A DNA stretch of 23,948 nucleotides from an uncultured Aquincola sp. (GCA_937883885.1 CAKZXL010000055.1:1-23948); one strand, 5' to 3'; shown: positions 1 to 8,710, counted from the stretch's first letter. A program made the numbers and translations. The notes: generated by a model not told the origin, from the letters alone.

Positions 1-37
1 GAAGTCGAAGACGGGCCATCCCTGTTGGAGAGCTTCC

Positions 38-1621
38 TTGAAAAAACTGACGATCAATCGGCGCATTGCGCTTGCCTTCAGCCTGCTGGTGGCGGCGGTG
101 GTGCTGGTCAGCGCACTGGCGCTCCAGTCGCTGAGCCGGGCCAATGCGCGGTTCGACGAGTACGTGCACGGCACCGCCGAGCGTGAGCACATGGCCACCG
201 ATGTGCGCACCCAGGCCAACCGTCGGGCCATTGGCGTGCGTGACATGGTGGTGGCCAGTTCACCCGCCATGCGCGAAGCCGCGCGGGAGGTGGCCGTGCA
301 GGCCAACGCCGCGCTGTCGCAGCGGCTGGAGGCCCTGCGCAAGGTGACCGAGGGCAACCCCGCCATCAGCGCACGCGAACGTGAACTGACGCAGCAGCTG
401 GTCGAGATCGAGTCACGCTACCGACCGGTGGCGCTGCAGATTGTCGACCTCGCGGCCGGCGATCGGCGCGACGACGCCATGCGGCTGATGAACGAACAAT
501 GCCGCCCGCTGCTGGAAGCCCTGCTCACGGCCTCACGCGATTACGTCGACCACTTGCGCGGTGAAGGCCAGGCCAGTGCCGCAGCCTCGATGGCGGCCTA
601 CGACAACCAGCGCACCTGGCTGATCGGCGCGGGTGCCCTGGCGGCGCTGCTGGCGGCCGGCCTGGGCGGGTCGATGGCGCGCTACCTGCGCCGGGCGCTG
701 GGCGCGGAGCCTTCCGCGCTGGGGTCGATGGCGCAGCGGGTGGCGGCGGGCGACCTGGGTGAGATGCCGGGTGCGGCGCAGGCGCCTGCGGGCAGCGTGC
801 TGGCGTCGATGTCCAGCATGCAGCAGCAGCTGGTGTCCCTCATCACGCAGGTGCGCGCCTCGTCGGAGCACATTGCGGCCGCCAGCGCGCAGATCGCCAC
901 CAGCAACGCCGACCTGTCGAGCCGCACCGAGCAGCAGGCGTCTGCCTTGCAGGAAACGGCGGCCTCCATGGAGCAGCTGAACGCGACGGTGGTGCAGAAC
1001 GCCGACAACGCCGCCGAGTGCGACCGCCTGGCGCGGCAGGCCAGTGCCGTGGCCACGGAGGGCGGCAGCGTGGTGGCGCAGGTGGTGGAGACGATGCGGC
1101 AGATCAACCACGGCAGTCACCGCATCGTGGACATCATCGCCACCATCGACGGCATCGCCTTCCAGACCAACATCCTGGCCTTGAACGCCGCTGTGGAGGC
1201 GGCGCGGGCCGGCGACCAGGGCCGTGGATTTGCCGTGGTGGCCAGCGAGGTGCGCACGTTGGCGCAGCGCAGCGCCTCGGCCGCCCGGGAGATCAAGGCC
1301 TTGATCACGGACAGCGTGCAGCGCGTGGGCCAGGGGGCGACGCTGGCCGATCAGGCCGGCAGCACGATGAGCGAGATGGTGGACGCCATCCACCGAGTGA
1401 CCGGCATCGTCAGCGAGATCAGCGGCGCCAGTGCCGAACAAAGCGCCGGCGTGTCGCAGGTGGCCACGGCCGTCACGCAGATGGATCAGGTGACCCAGCA
1501 GAACGCTGCGCTGGTGGAAGAGGGCGCCGCTGCCGCCGAAAGCCTGCGGCGGCAAGCCCAGGACCTGGCCACGACGGTGCGGGTGTTCCGCCTGCCTGCC
1601 ACGAGCCGCCCGGCTCCTTGA
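38..1621 (+). CDS. Methyl-accepting chemotaxis protein (transmembrane, 4-helix-bundle sensor type)
   Basis: Inner-membrane chemoreceptor that passes ligand binding to the CheW/CheA array. The protein has 527 residues. A first membrane helix lies at about 9-29, a roughly 160-residue helical periplasmic sensor domain follows, and a second membrane helix lies at about 193-212. A HAMP-like linker occupies 213-265 and the cytoplasmic signalling coiled coil follows. The conserved hairpin tip is at about 369-402 ([20 protein letters not shown], then [13 protein letters not shown]), which is diagnostic for the family. The start is TTG, chosen because a GGAG motif lies 7 bases upstream and the N-terminus ([15 protein letters not shown]) is typical. 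The C-terminus ends in PATSRPAP and lacks an NWETF-type CheR/CheB docking pentapeptide. The ligand is unknown. It converges on the nikR-like gene and looks like a stand-alone gene. Confidence 0.95.
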   Translation: MKKLTINRRIALAFSLLVAAVVLVSALALQSLSRANARFDEYVHGTAEREHMATDVRTQANRRAIGVRDMVVASSPAMREAAREVAVQANAALSQRLEALRKVTEGNPAISARERELTQQLVEIESRYRPVALQIVDLAAGDRRDDAMRLMNEQCRPLLEALLTASRDYVDHLRGEGQASAAASMAAYDNQRTWLIGAGALAALLAAGLGGSMARYLRRALGAEPSALGSMAQRVAAGDLGEMPGAAQAPAGSVLASMSSMQQQLVSLITQVRASSEHIAAASAQIATSNADLSSRTEQQASALQETAASMEQLNATVVQNADNAAECDRLARQASAVATEGGSVVAQVVETMRQINHGSHRIVDIIATIDGIAFQTNILALNAAVEAARAGDQGRGFAVVASEVRTLAQRSASAAREIKALITDSVQRVGQGATLADQAGSTMSEMVDAIHRVTGIVSEISGASAEQSAGVSQVATAVTQMDQVTQQNAALVEEGAAAAESLRRQAQDLATTVRVFRLPATSRPAP

Positions 1622-1633
1622 GCGTCGCCGAGC

Positions 1634-1675
1634 GTCGGGCGGGCCTGGTGGCCCGGCCCGGCTCTGCCCGCCGAC
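1634..1675. terminator. Possible bidirectional hairpin terminator
   Basis: This lies in the 57-bp gap between two convergent genes. The arms at 1634-1644 and 1666-1675 pair over 10 bp with one bulged G. Inside them, 1641-1654 forms an alternative perfect 5-bp stem (GGGCC-TGGT-GGCCC). Position between converging stops supports a terminator role. There is no T-tract on either side, so intrinsic termination is uncertain. Confidence 0.35.
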
Positions 1676-1678
1676 GGA

Positions 1679-2152
1679 TCAGCCCGGCAGCGGATGCAGC
1701 GGCGGGATGGTGGCCGCCATCAGCTGCAGGCGGCCCGTCACCACGCCGCGCTGGGCGGTCATCTCGTTGGCGATGGCCTGCAGCTTGGCCGCCGGGCCCT
1801 GCACCAGCACCACCTCCATCATCTGGTTCTGGGCCAGGTGCACGTGCAGCGAGCTGATCACCTCGTCGATGTGCTCGCACTGCAGGTCGGCCAGCTGCTT
1901 TTGCAGCCCGCGCACCGAGCGGTCGTAGAACAGCGTGATCGTTCCCACCATCACCTGCTGGCCCAGCTGGCGTCGGTGCTCCAGCAGCTGGTCGTTGATC
2001 ATGGTGGCGATGGCCTGCGAGCGGCTCTCGAAGCCGCGGGCGGCCACCATGTCGTCGAGGTCGGCCAGCAGGTCTTCCGGCATCGAGATGCTGATGCGGG
2101 TGACCGGGCTGGCGCGGCCTTCGGCCGCCGGCAAGCTGGGTGCGTCGTCCAT
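1679..2152 (-). CDS. nikR: NikR-family ribbon-helix-helix transcriptional regulator with an altered metal site
   Basis: A 157-residue DNA-binding regulator. Residues about 17-57 form a ribbon-helix-helix domain (TRISISMPEDLLADLDDM) that matches the E. coli NikR N-terminus. Residues about 66-150 match the NikR C-terminal metal-binding ACT-like domain, including the LHVH motif (H103, H105) and AQRGV. By alignment from memory, E. coli NikR ligands His87 and His89 are kept, but His76 is Cys92 here and Cys95 is Met111 here; H94 is a possible substitute ligand. True nickel response is therefore doubtful and the symbol is given by family only. I chose the ATG at 2152, 5 bases after the glutamine synthetase stop, because the longer in-frame form starting at 2221 adds residues encoded inside the upstream gene. 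No clear ribosome-binding site is seen, so translation may be coupled. It is the last gene of the six-gene unit and its probable autoregulator. Confidence 0.88.
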   Translation of the reverse strand: MDDAPSLPAAEGRASPVTRISISMPEDLLADLDDMVAARGFESRSQAIATMINDQLLEHRRQLGQQVMVGTITLFYDRSVRGLQKQLADLQCEHIDEVISSLHVHLAQNQMMEVVLVQGPAAKLQAIANEMTAQRGVVTGRLQLMAATIPPLHPLPG

Positions 2153-2157
2153 CGGTG

Positions 2158-3519
2158 TCAGAACATGTGGCTGTAGCGCTCGACTTCCCAGGGGCTGACC
2201 GACAGGTGGTAGGTCTCCCATTCCTGGGTCTTGTACTTGATGAACTCGTCGCGCAGGGCCTTGCCCAGGGTGCGTTCGACCAGCGGGTCGGCGGCAAAGG
2301 CCTGCACGGCCTCCTGCAGGGTCTGCGGCAGGAAGTCGATGCCACGCTCGCGCCGTTGGGCATCGTCGAGTTCGTAGAGATTATCTTCGTTGGGCGCCCC
2401 CGGGTTCAGCCCCTCGCGGATGCCCTCCAGGCCGGCGGCCAGCGCCAGCGTGGCGGCCAGGTAGGGGTTGACGGCGCCATCGGCATTGCGCGATTCGCAG
2501 CGGCCGCCACCGGCCGGGATGCGGACCGAGTTGGTGCGGTTGTTCGAGCCGTAGGAATTGAACACCGGTGCCCACGAGAAGTAGCTCATGGCGCCGCGGC
2601 GCACCAGGCGCTTGTAGCTGTTGACCGTGGGCGCAAAGGCGGCGCACAAGGCCCGGCCATGCTTGAGGATGCCGGCCACGAACTGGTAGCCCAGCGGTGT
2701 CAGGCCGATGCCGCGCGGGTCTTCCTTCGGGTCGCAGGCGAACAGGTTCCTGCCCGTCTTGAGGTCGTACAGCGACATGTTGAAGTGCGCGCCGGTGCCG
2801 GTCTTGTCGGCAAAGGGCTTGGGCATCATGGTGGCCAGCAGCCCCTCTTCCTTGGCGTAGTGCTTGGCCATCATGCGGAAGAAGGTCATGCGGTCGCAGG
2901 TGGTCAGTGCATCGGCGTAGTTGAAGTCGAACTCGAACTGGCCGTTGGCGTCTTCATGGTCGAAGGAATAGAGGTCCCAGCCCAGGTCGTTGATGCAGCT
3001 GGCCACTTTGTCCAGCCAGCCCATGCTGTCCAGGAAGCCCTGGACGTCGTAGCAGGGCTTGACCAGCTTGTCGTTCGGGTTGGGCACGCTCAGGCGGCCG
3101 TCGGCTTCCTGCTTGAGCAGGTAGATCTCGCACTCGATGCCCAGGTTCATGCCATAGCCCATGTCGGCGGCCTGGGCCAGCACGTTCTTCAGCGCCACGC
3201 GGGTGCTCAGCGGATAGGGCTTGCCCTGAAAGGCGTTGTCGGCCGGCATCCAGGCCACGGTGGGCTCCCAGGGCAGCTGGACGACGTGGTTGAGGTCGGG
3301 GATGGAGGTGAGCTCGTCCTCGTTGGGGGCCTGGCCCAGGCCGTCGAGCGCATAGCCGGTGTAGCGCTCCGAACCGGCGGCCATCTGCGGCAGGTGGTCG
3401 ATGGGCACGACCTTGCCCTTCTGGATGCCGTGGATGTCGACGTAAGCGCCGATGCAGTACTTGACGCCCTTGGCCTTGAGGGCTTGCTGGAGGGCCGTGA
3501 TGTCTTCAGGGGTGTGCAT
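2158..3519 (-). CDS. glnT: Type III glutamine synthetase family (GlnT-like glutamate-amine ligase)
   Basis: Cytosolic ATP-dependent ligase joining glutamate to ammonia or, in relatives such as gamma-glutamylmethylamide synthetase, to an amine. The 453 residues match the family length. Visible catalytic features, in order, are ECE in GIECEIYLL (metal ligands), [10 protein letters not shown] (metal/glutamate site), [10 protein letters not shown] (active-site His), NSYKRLV and [10 protein letters not shown] (phosphate/glutamate Arg), and [21 protein letters not shown] Tyr at about 382 in NLYEL sits where GSI enzymes carry the adenylylated Tyr. A GAAGAG motif lies about 7 bases before the ATG. 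It sits 58 bp downstream of the creatininase-family gene and 5 bp before the regulator. That setting favours a pathway-specific gamma-glutamyl ligase or an ammonia scavenger over the housekeeping GlnA. The substrate cannot be read from the sequence. Confidence 0.92.
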   Translation of the reverse strand: MHTPEDITALQQALKAKGVKYCIGAYVDIHGIQKGKVVPIDHLPQMAAGSERYTGYALDGLGQAPNEDELTSIPDLNHVVQLPWEPTVAWMPADNAFQGKPYPLSTRVALKNVLAQAADMGYGMNLGIECEIYLLKQEADGRLSVPNPNDKLVKPCYDVQGFLDSMGWLDKVASCINDLGWDLYSFDHEDANGQFEFDFNYADALTTCDRMTFFRMMAKHYAKEEGLLATMMPKPFADKTGTGAHFNMSLYDLKTGRNLFACDPKEDPRGIGLTPLGYQFVAGILKHGRALCAAFAPTVNSYKRLVRRGAMSYFSWAPVFNSYGSNNRTNSVRIPAGGGRCESRNADGAVNPYLAATLALAAGLEGIREGLNPGAPNEDNLYELDDAQRRERGIDFLPQTLQEAVQAFAADPLVERTLGKALRDEFIKYKTQEWETYHLSVSPWEVERYSHMF

Positions 3520-3577
3520 GGGATGACTCTTCGGGGATGGAGGGAAGGGCGCGTCGCCGGAGCTTGGGGGCCGAACC

Positions 3578-4336
3578 TCAGACGCGGTCGAAAAAGGAAT
3601 GGGCCAGGGGCGGGGTCTGGGTGAGGCCGCGGCGCACCAGCGCCGACAGGTCTTCGACCATCCAGTCGAAGCCCTCGCGGCCCTTGTCGGCCGTGGCCAG
3701 GCTGGGCGTGCCGGTCACGCCGTTGAGGCTGGTGCGGTTGACCGGGTGCGCAAACACCTGGCCTTCGGTGCGGTCCGGGTCGTCGGCTTGCGCCTGCAAC
3801 CCGGGCCGCACCATCGCGGGCGCCAATGCCAGCATCAGCGAGGTCTCGGCATCGTTGGCATGCCAGTCCTCGGCATCGGCAAAATGAAAGCGCCGCACCC
3901 GTTCGCTGATGGCCGGCGAGTTGATGAGGGCCACCATCAGGTCGTCGTGCTCGGCGCGCAGCATCTCCAGCGCGCAGCGCAGCGGAGCGGCATTGGTCAC
4001 GTGGGTGTTGACGATGAAGAGCCGCCGCACGCCGGAGTGGTAGGCGCCATCACCGATCTGCTTGACCAGCTCGATCAGGGTGATGGGCTGCACGGGGATG
4101 GTGCCGGGCCAGCGGCGGCTGTGGCCCAGCGAGCAGCCATACGGCAGCGTGGGCAGCATGGGCACGCCGGTGCGTTGCGCCACGGCGCGGCACAGGTGCT
4201 CGGCAATGACGGCGTCCATGCCGCAGCCCATGTGGGGCCCGTGCTGCTCGGTGGCGCCCACGGGCAGAAGGGCGGCCTGCCCGGCGGCGTCCAGCGTGTC
4301 GGGCAATTCGGCCCAGGTGAGTTCCGACCAGAACAT
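3578..4336 (-). CDS. Creatininase-family amidohydrolase
   Basis: Predicted cytosolic metal-dependent hydrolase acting on a C-N bond of a small amide or cyclic amide. The 252-residue protein matches the family size. The metal-site pattern is visible: E and H in [11 protein letters not shown], then D in GCGMDAV (E32, H34, D43 if counted from the longer start, close to creatininase E34/H36/D45). NTHVTN stands where most relatives have NGHGGN, and HANDAETS supplies a late His and Glu. The start at 4336 was chosen over the in-frame ATG at 4342 because AAGGAGG at 4345-4351 is 8 bases from 4336 but only 2 from 4342. The NTHVTN variant and the company of an importer and a GlnT-like ligase suggest a substrate other than creatinine. 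FAPy-deformylase-like and mycofactocin MftE-like enzymes are in the same family. Confidence 0.9.
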   Translation of the reverse strand: MFWSELTWAELPDTLDAAGQAALLPVGATEQHGPHMGCGMDAVIAEHLCRAVAQRTGVPMLPTLPYGCSLGHSRRWPGTIPVQPITLIELVKQIGDGAYHSGVRRLFIVNTHVTNAAPLRCALEMLRAEHDDLMVALINSPAISERVRRFHFADAEDWHANDAETSLMLALAPAMVRPGLQAQADDPDRTEGQVFAHPVNRTSLNGVTGTPSLATADKGREGFDWMVEDLSALVRRGLTQTPPLAHSFFDRV

Positions 4337-4344
4337 GGTCATGT

Positions 4345-4351
4345 CCTCCTT
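4345..4351 (-). promoter_or_regulatory. Strong Shine-Dalgarno that decides the creatininase-family start
   Basis: On the minus strand the sequence reads AAGGAGGACATGACCATG. The full AAGGAGG is 8 bases from the second ATG (4336) and only 2 bases from the first (4342), so translation should start at the second. It is the best ribosome-binding site in this unit, which suggests the enzyme gene is translated independently of the transporter genes. Confidence 0.7.
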
Positions 4352-4380
4352 GAAGGCAATGCGTGTGGGGGTGCGAAGCC

Positions 4381-4394
4381 GGCGCGGTGGCGCC
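4381..4394 (-). other. Short GC hairpin just after the ATPase stop
   Basis: GGCGC-GGTG-GCGCC is a perfect 5-bp stem with a 4-base loop (6 bp with the flanking C/G pair). It begins 2 bases past the ABC ATPase stop codon, in the 60-bp gap before the creatininase-family gene. It could stabilise the transporter message or cause partial termination between transporter and enzyme genes. There is no T-run, so this is only a suggestion. Confidence 0.35.
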
Positions 4395-4396
4395 GC

Positions 4397-5299
<903 letters not shown>

Positions 5300-5310
5300 G
5301 CGGGTGTCCT

Positions 5311-6276
5311 TCAATGCTGGCTGCGCGGCGGCAGCCAGGGAAAGAGGCGGCGGCCCAGCCAGGCCAGCAGCAGGTCGATGCCCAGGCCGATGAGGCCGAT
5401 CATCAGGATGGCGGCATAGACCTTGTCGAAATGCTGGTAGCGGGCCTGCTGGGTGATGAAGAAGGTGATGCCGGAGCTGGTGCCGATCAACTCGGCCACG
5501 ATCAGGTAGGTCCAGGCCCACCCCAGCAGCACGCGCTGGTCGCGGTAGAGCTGGGGCAGGATGCCGGGCACCACCACCTTGAGCAGCAGCCGTGCGCCCC
5601 GCGTGCCCATCGTCGTGGCCGCTTCCAGCAGCGCATGGTCGAGCTGGCGCGTGGTGTTGGCCACGATCAGCACCTGCTGGAATAGCGTGCCGATGACGAT
5701 GATGGCGATCTTGGGCCCGTCGTGGATGCCCAGGATGGCCACCGCCAGCGCACCGAAGGCCGGGGCCGGCAGGTAGCGGAAGAACTCGATGAAGGGTTCG
5801 TTGAGCCGAGCCAGCGCGCTGTAGGTGCCGCACAGGATGCCCAGCGGCACGCCGATCAGCGACGAGATCAGGAAGCCCCAGAAGATGATCTGCATGCTGT
5901 GCCACAGGCTCTGGTGCAGCCAGGGGGCGTCCTTCTGCTCGGGCGGGGTGGTAAAGCCCGTGTAGAAGGCCTTGGCCACCTCGTGCGGGGCGGGCAGGTA
6001 CACCGGGTTGGCCGGCTCGCCCTGGGGCAAGGCCAGGCCGGCCTCCTGCATGGCCTTGACCTCGTCGGCGAAGACGCCGGCTTCCACGCGCATGCCGGGC
6101 TCGAAGTAGTCGACGCCGCCGGGCGCGGTCACCGCCACCAGCGGATGCCACACGAAAGGCAGGTAGCTCACGGCGCACCACAGCAGCAGCGGCAGCACGA
6201 AGGCCGCGATGCCCAGCCCCAGGCGCTGCGGAGCCGACAAGGGCGCGCGAACGGCCCACAGTCCGGTCGAGATCAT
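5311..6276 (-). CDS. NitT/TauT-type ABC transporter permease
   Basis: Inner-membrane channel subunit of 321 residues. The first membrane helix is at about 20-42. The transporter core follows the [11 protein letters not shown] motif (94-104), with further membrane helices at about 130-152, 171-185, 188-207, 250-270 and 288-306. The EAA loop that docks the ATPase is at 218-241 ([10 protein letters not shown], ending in VVPGILP). An extra stretch of about 50 mostly polar residues (45-93) lies on the periplasmic side between helix 1 and the LPxP motif; SsuC/TauC proteins are much shorter here. The ATG at 6276 has an AGG-containing purine stretch about 7 bases upstream and follows the binding-protein stop by 16 bp. 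The three transporter genes are in the order receptor, permease, ATPase. Confidence 0.93.
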   Translation of the reverse strand: MISTGLWAVRAPLSAPQRLGLGIAAFVLPLLLWCAVSYLPFVWHPLVAVTAPGGVDYFEPGMRVEAGVFADEVKAMQEAGLALPQGEPANPVYLPAPHEVAKAFYTGFTTPPEQKDAPWLHQSLWHSMQIIFWGFLISSLIGVPLGILCGTYSALARLNEPFIEFFRYLPAPAFGALAVAILGIHDGPKIAIIVIGTLFQQVLIVANTTRQLDHALLEAATTMGTRGARLLLKVVVPGILPQLYRDQRVLLGWAWTYLIVAELIGTSSGITFFITQQARYQHFDKVYAAILMIGLIGLGIDLLLAWLGRRLFPWLPPRSQH

Positions 6277-6292
6277 CGCGCGACCTGCCGCC

Positions 6293-7297
6293 TTACCTGG
6301 CCGCGGCGTTGGTCAGGCTGGCGTCGATGTAGGTGTCGACGCTTTGCGGGGTCTTGTAGACCGCGTTCTTCACGTTGAAGTCGTCGGCGATCTGGCTGGA
6401 GCCGTGAAGCGACTTGAAGCCCTCGGCCTTGACCATGACCTTCTTGCCTTCGGCCAGCGACAGCAACTTGGTGCCCTTGAGGAACTGCGTGTAGGTGGCC
6501 GGCGGCACGCCCACGCGCGCCGCCATGATCTTCACGGCATCGGGCTGGGTCTTGGGGTCTTCGATGTAGGCCACCACCTTGTCCCACACCGCCACCACCT
6601 TCTGCCAGTCGGCCTTGCGGCTGGCCAGGCTGGCGGGGTTGACGGTGAGCACGTCATAGATCAGGCCCGGTTCATCGGCCGAGGTGAGCAAGGGCCTGGC
6701 CCCCGGCACGGCCTTGATGGCCTGTCCCGCGATCGGCTGCCAGGCGCCCACCGCGGCCACTTCGCCCGAGGCCAGCACCTGCGGCATCTCGTTGGTCTTG
6801 GCATTGACCAGGGTGACGTCGGACTCCTTCAGGCCTGCCTTCTTCAGGCCGTTGAGCAGCAGCAGGTGCTCGACCAGGCCGGACTCCACCGCCACCTTCT
6901 TGCCCTTGAGGTCCTTGAGGGACTTGATGCCGGGCCGCGCCACGATCATGTCGTTGCCGTTGGAATAGTCGGTGAGCATGATCATCACGCTCCTGGCGCC
7001 GCCCGCGCCGGTGACCAGGGCATCGCCGTTGGTGACGGTGACCGCGTCGATCTTGCCGGCGGCAAAGGCCTCCATCGAGGCGGAGTAGTCGAACCACTCG
7101 AACTTGACGTCGACCCCGGCCTGCTTGAACCAGTCCTTGTCGATCGCCACCTGCCAGGCCACCCAGCCCGGCCAGTCGCTGTAGCCGATCTTGAGCGGCT
7201 GCGCCGACCAGCTGGCCTGGCTGCCCAGCAGGGCGGCGCTGAAGACCAGGGCCTTGACGCCACCAGTCAGACGTTGAGCAAGCGTTTTGAAAGTCAT
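6293..7297 (-). CDS. NitT/TauT-family ABC transporter periplasmic substrate-binding protein
   Basis: First gene of the six-gene unit. The receptor delivers the imported compound to the permease encoded 16 bp downstream. It has 334 residues from the ATG at 7297. A signal peptide (TLAQRLTGGVKALVFSAALL) probably ends near ASWSA. The mature start LKIGYSDWPGWVAWQVA and the later DYSNGNDMIVA are typical of NitT/TauT receptors. From memory the GYSDWPGWVAW segment recalls receptors encoded beside urea-carboxylase/guanidine genes, so a small nitrogen compound is a fair guess, not a proof. An in-frame ATG at 7312 would add five residues. GGGG lies 9 bases before 7297 and nothing convincing precedes 7312, so the choice is marginal. 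The control region lies directly upstream. Confidence 0.92.
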   Translation of the reverse strand: MTFKTLAQRLTGGVKALVFSAALLGSQASWSAQPLKIGYSDWPGWVAWQVAIDKDWFKQAGVDVKFEWFDYSASMEAFAAGKIDAVTVTNGDALVTGAGGARSVMIMLTDYSNGNDMIVARPGIKSLKDLKGKKVAVESGLVEHLLLLNGLKKAGLKESDVTLVNAKTNEMPQVLASGEVAAVGAWQPIAGQAIKAVPGARPLLTSADEPGLIYDVLTVNPASLASRKADWQKVVAVWDKVVAYIEDPKTQPDAVKIMAARVGVPPATYTQFLKGTKLLSLAEGKKVMVKAEGFKSLHGSSQIADDFNVKNAVYKTPQSVDTYIDASLTNAAAR

Positions 7298-7316
7298 CGT
7301 GATCTGCCCCATCGAC

Positions 7317-7348
7317 CGTTATTACGGATTGATCGTTCGGTAATACCG
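7317..7348 (-). promoter_or_regulatory. Long interrupted palindrome, candidate operator of the NikR-like regulator
   Basis: Two 12-base arms (7317-7328 and 7337-7348) match in inverted orientation at 10 of 12 positions across an 8-base spacer. On the minus strand the core reads GTATTA, 16 bases, TAATAA (7341-7346 and 7319-7324). The E. coli NikR operator is GTATGA-N16-TCATAC, so the spacing is identical and the half-sites are related. It sits 5 to 20 bases before the possible ATG starts of the binding-protein gene and overlaps the predicted start of transcription, a classic repressor position. Assignment to the nikR-like gene at the end of the same unit is inference. Confidence 0.6.
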
Positions 7349-7358
7349 AGGCAGATAA

Positions 7359-7376
7359 CGCATCTCGCGTGCCAGG
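7359..7376 (-). promoter_or_regulatory. Candidate sigma-54 promoter of the transporter-creatininase-glnT-nikR unit
   Basis: On the minus strand the sequence reads CCTGGCACGCGAGATGCG. The -24 element (CTGGCACG) is a full match to the sigma-54 consensus. The invariant GG and GC are 10 bases apart as required, and the -12 part is ATGCG against TTGCW (two mismatches). Transcription would start near 7348, giving a leader of about 37-52 bases. A nitrogen-regulated sigma-54 promoter would suit a unit with a glutamine synthetase homologue. TGGCA also forms part of an inverted repeat (7370-7376 with 7387-7393), so chance or another role cannot be excluded. Confidence 0.5.
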
Positions 7377-7413
7377 TCAGAATCCGCCTGGCAGGTGCTC
7401 CTGAAGGGGGGTG

Positions 7414-7473
7414 CCCCTGTTGCTTCGCGCTACAGGGGTGCACAGGGCCGGGGGTCAGGCTGACCAGGCCGGC
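7414..7473 (-). terminator. Pair of hairpins downstream of the Bug receptor gene
   Basis: This lies in the 235-bp gap 7313-7547. One stem pairs GCCGG (7447-7451) with CCGGC (7469-7473) and contains a second repeat GGTCAG-G-CTGACC (7453-7465). The other pairs CCCCTGT (7414-7420) with ACAGGGG (7432-7438). Both lie downstream of the stop of the minus-strand Bug gene and could end its transcript before the next unit's promoter. Neither is followed by a T-run, and the GGTCAG/CTGACC repeat could instead be a protein-binding site. Confidence 0.35.
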
Positions 7474-7547
7474 AGAAACTGGTGCATGCGCACCAAATGC
7501 AGAGCCCGCCGGGGGCAGCCCTGCGCGCGCTCACGGGTGGGCGGCGT

Positions 7548-8534
7548 TCACTCCGGCTGGATGTCCGCCTTCCTGGCCACGGCCTTCCAGCGGCCGATCT
7601 CATCAGCGATGTAGCTCGCGAACTCGGCCGGCTTCATCGGCGCGGGCACCGCGCCTTCCTTCAGGAAGAAGTCCTTCATCTCGGCCGACTGCACCTGCTT
7701 GTTCAGCTCGGCATTGAGCTTGTCCACCACCGCCTGCGGCGTGGCCGCCGGCGCCAGCACGCCCCACCACAGGTCGGCCGCGCCGCCCTTGTAGCCGGCT
7801 TCTTCCAGCGTGGGCAGCTCGGGCGCCACCGGCGAACGTGCGGCGGTGGTCACCGCCAGCGCGCGCACGCGCCCGCCGCGCACCTGGCCCAGGATGGAGG
7901 GCGCGCTGGCCACCAGCACCTCGATCTGGCCGGCCAGCAGGTCGTTGGTGGCCGGGCCCATGCCCTTGTAGGGAATGTGCGTCATCTTGATGCGGGCCGC
8001 ATCGGTGAACAGCTCGGTCACGAAGTGGTTGATGCTGCCCGCGCCCGAGGTGCCGTAGTTCAGCTTGCCCGGGCTGGCCTTGGCCTGCGCCACCAGGTCC
8101 TGGATCGACTTGATCGGCGAGTCCTTGGCCACCGTCACCAGCATCGGGCCACGGGCCAGCATGGCCACCGGCTTCAGGTCGCGGGTGGCGTCATAGGGCA
8201 GGTTGGTGCGGATGGCCGCGCCGGTGGTGAAGGTGGAACTCACCACCACCAGCGTGTAGCCGTCGGGCGCGGCCCGTGCCACCACCGAATTGGCCAGCAC
8301 GCCGCCGCCCGAGGGCTTGTTGTCCACCACCACCGACTGGCCCCAGGCGTCCTGCAGCCGCTGCGCGATGGCGCGGGCGAACACGTCGTTGGAGCCACCG
8401 GGCGCGCTGCCCACGACGATGGTGATGGGCTTGCTGGGCCAGGCCGCCGTCTGCGCATGGGCGGGCGGCGTCATCGGCAGCGCCGCAGTCAAGGCGGCCA
8501 GCACCAGCAGGCGGCGGAAGGTGAAGTGGGGCAT
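7548..8534 (-). CDS. Bug/TctC-family extracytoplasmic solute receptor
   Basis: Periplasmic binding protein of the tripartite tricarboxylate transporter family, 328 residues. The signal peptide RRLLVLAALTAALPMTPPAHA is followed by the mature start AWPSKPITIVVGSAPGGSND. Other family features are VVVDNKPSGGG, PDGYTLVV, LNYGTSGAGS, HIPYKGMGPA and LLAGQIEVL. The ATG at 8534 was chosen because GGAG lies 6 bases upstream and the signal peptide begins there; the longer frame to 8633 has no such support. It is divergent from the catabolic cluster beginning at 8711, so it probably binds that cluster's substrate, a carboxylate or related small molecule. No TctA or TctB membrane subunit is encoded nearby, as is common for Bug receptors in this order. 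Confidence 0.95.
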   Translation of the reverse strand: MPHFTFRRLLVLAALTAALPMTPPAHAQTAAWPSKPITIVVGSAPGGSNDVFARAIAQRLQDAWGQSVVVDNKPSGGGVLANSVVARAAPDGYTLVVVSSTFTTGAAIRTNLPYDATRDLKPVAMLARGPMLVTVAKDSPIKSIQDLVAQAKASPGKLNYGTSGAGSINHFVTELFTDAARIKMTHIPYKGMGPATNDLLAGQIEVLVASAPSILGQVRGGRVRALAVTTAARSPVAPELPTLEEAGYKGGAADLWWGVLAPAATPQAVVDKLNAELNKQVQSAEMKDFFLKEGAVPAPMKPAEFASYIADEIGRWKAVARKADIQPE

Positions 8535-8710
8535 CGGTGTCTCCAGCGTCCTCGCCGCGGCCTCGGGATGGGCCGCTCCGGACCGTGCCGATCGTAGGCA
8601 GGCCGGCCCGCACGACCCGCGATGTTTCGTCACTCGATCAACAAGCTTTTCTCATCGGTCGGGCGGTGCGGCGGGCGCACACTGCGGCCGGTTCACAGCA
8701 AGGAACCTGC
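8535..8710. promoter_or_regulatory. Divergent promoter region between the Bug receptor and the catabolic cluster
   Basis: A 176-bp non-coding region separates two divergent starts. Its centre (about 8621-8657) is clearly AT-richer than the surroundings, with TTTCGTCACTCGATCAACAA and AAGCTTTTCTCAT, as expected for back-to-back promoters. I see no confident -35/-10 pair and no clear LysR T-N11-A box. An AAGGAA motif 6 bases before the ATG at 8711 is the ribosome-binding site of the first catabolic gene. The LysR regulator at 13796-14719 is the obvious candidate to act here. Confidence 0.5.

Noticed and set aside
2140..3624. Long open frame on the plus strand opposite the glutamine synthetase gene
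   Set aside because: It is low-complexity antisense sequence (Val/Gly/Ala/His-rich) with no motif. The minus strand encodes a complete glutamine synthetase homologue.
5300..6259. Upstream extension of the ABC ATPase frame, suggesting a fusion protein
   Set aside because: The extension is a shifted-frame reading of the permease gene. The ATPase has its own ribosome-binding site and start at 5299.
7480..7495. Canonical NtrC site
   Set aside because: The half-sites are in the reverse order (TGGTGC first) compared with the enteric consensus, so I list it only as a low-confidence enhancer candidate.
8621..8657. Specific sigma-70 promoter or LysR box in the divergent region
   Set aside because: Only general AT-richness is visible; no -35/-10 pair with proper spacing and no clear symmetric T-N11-A site was found.
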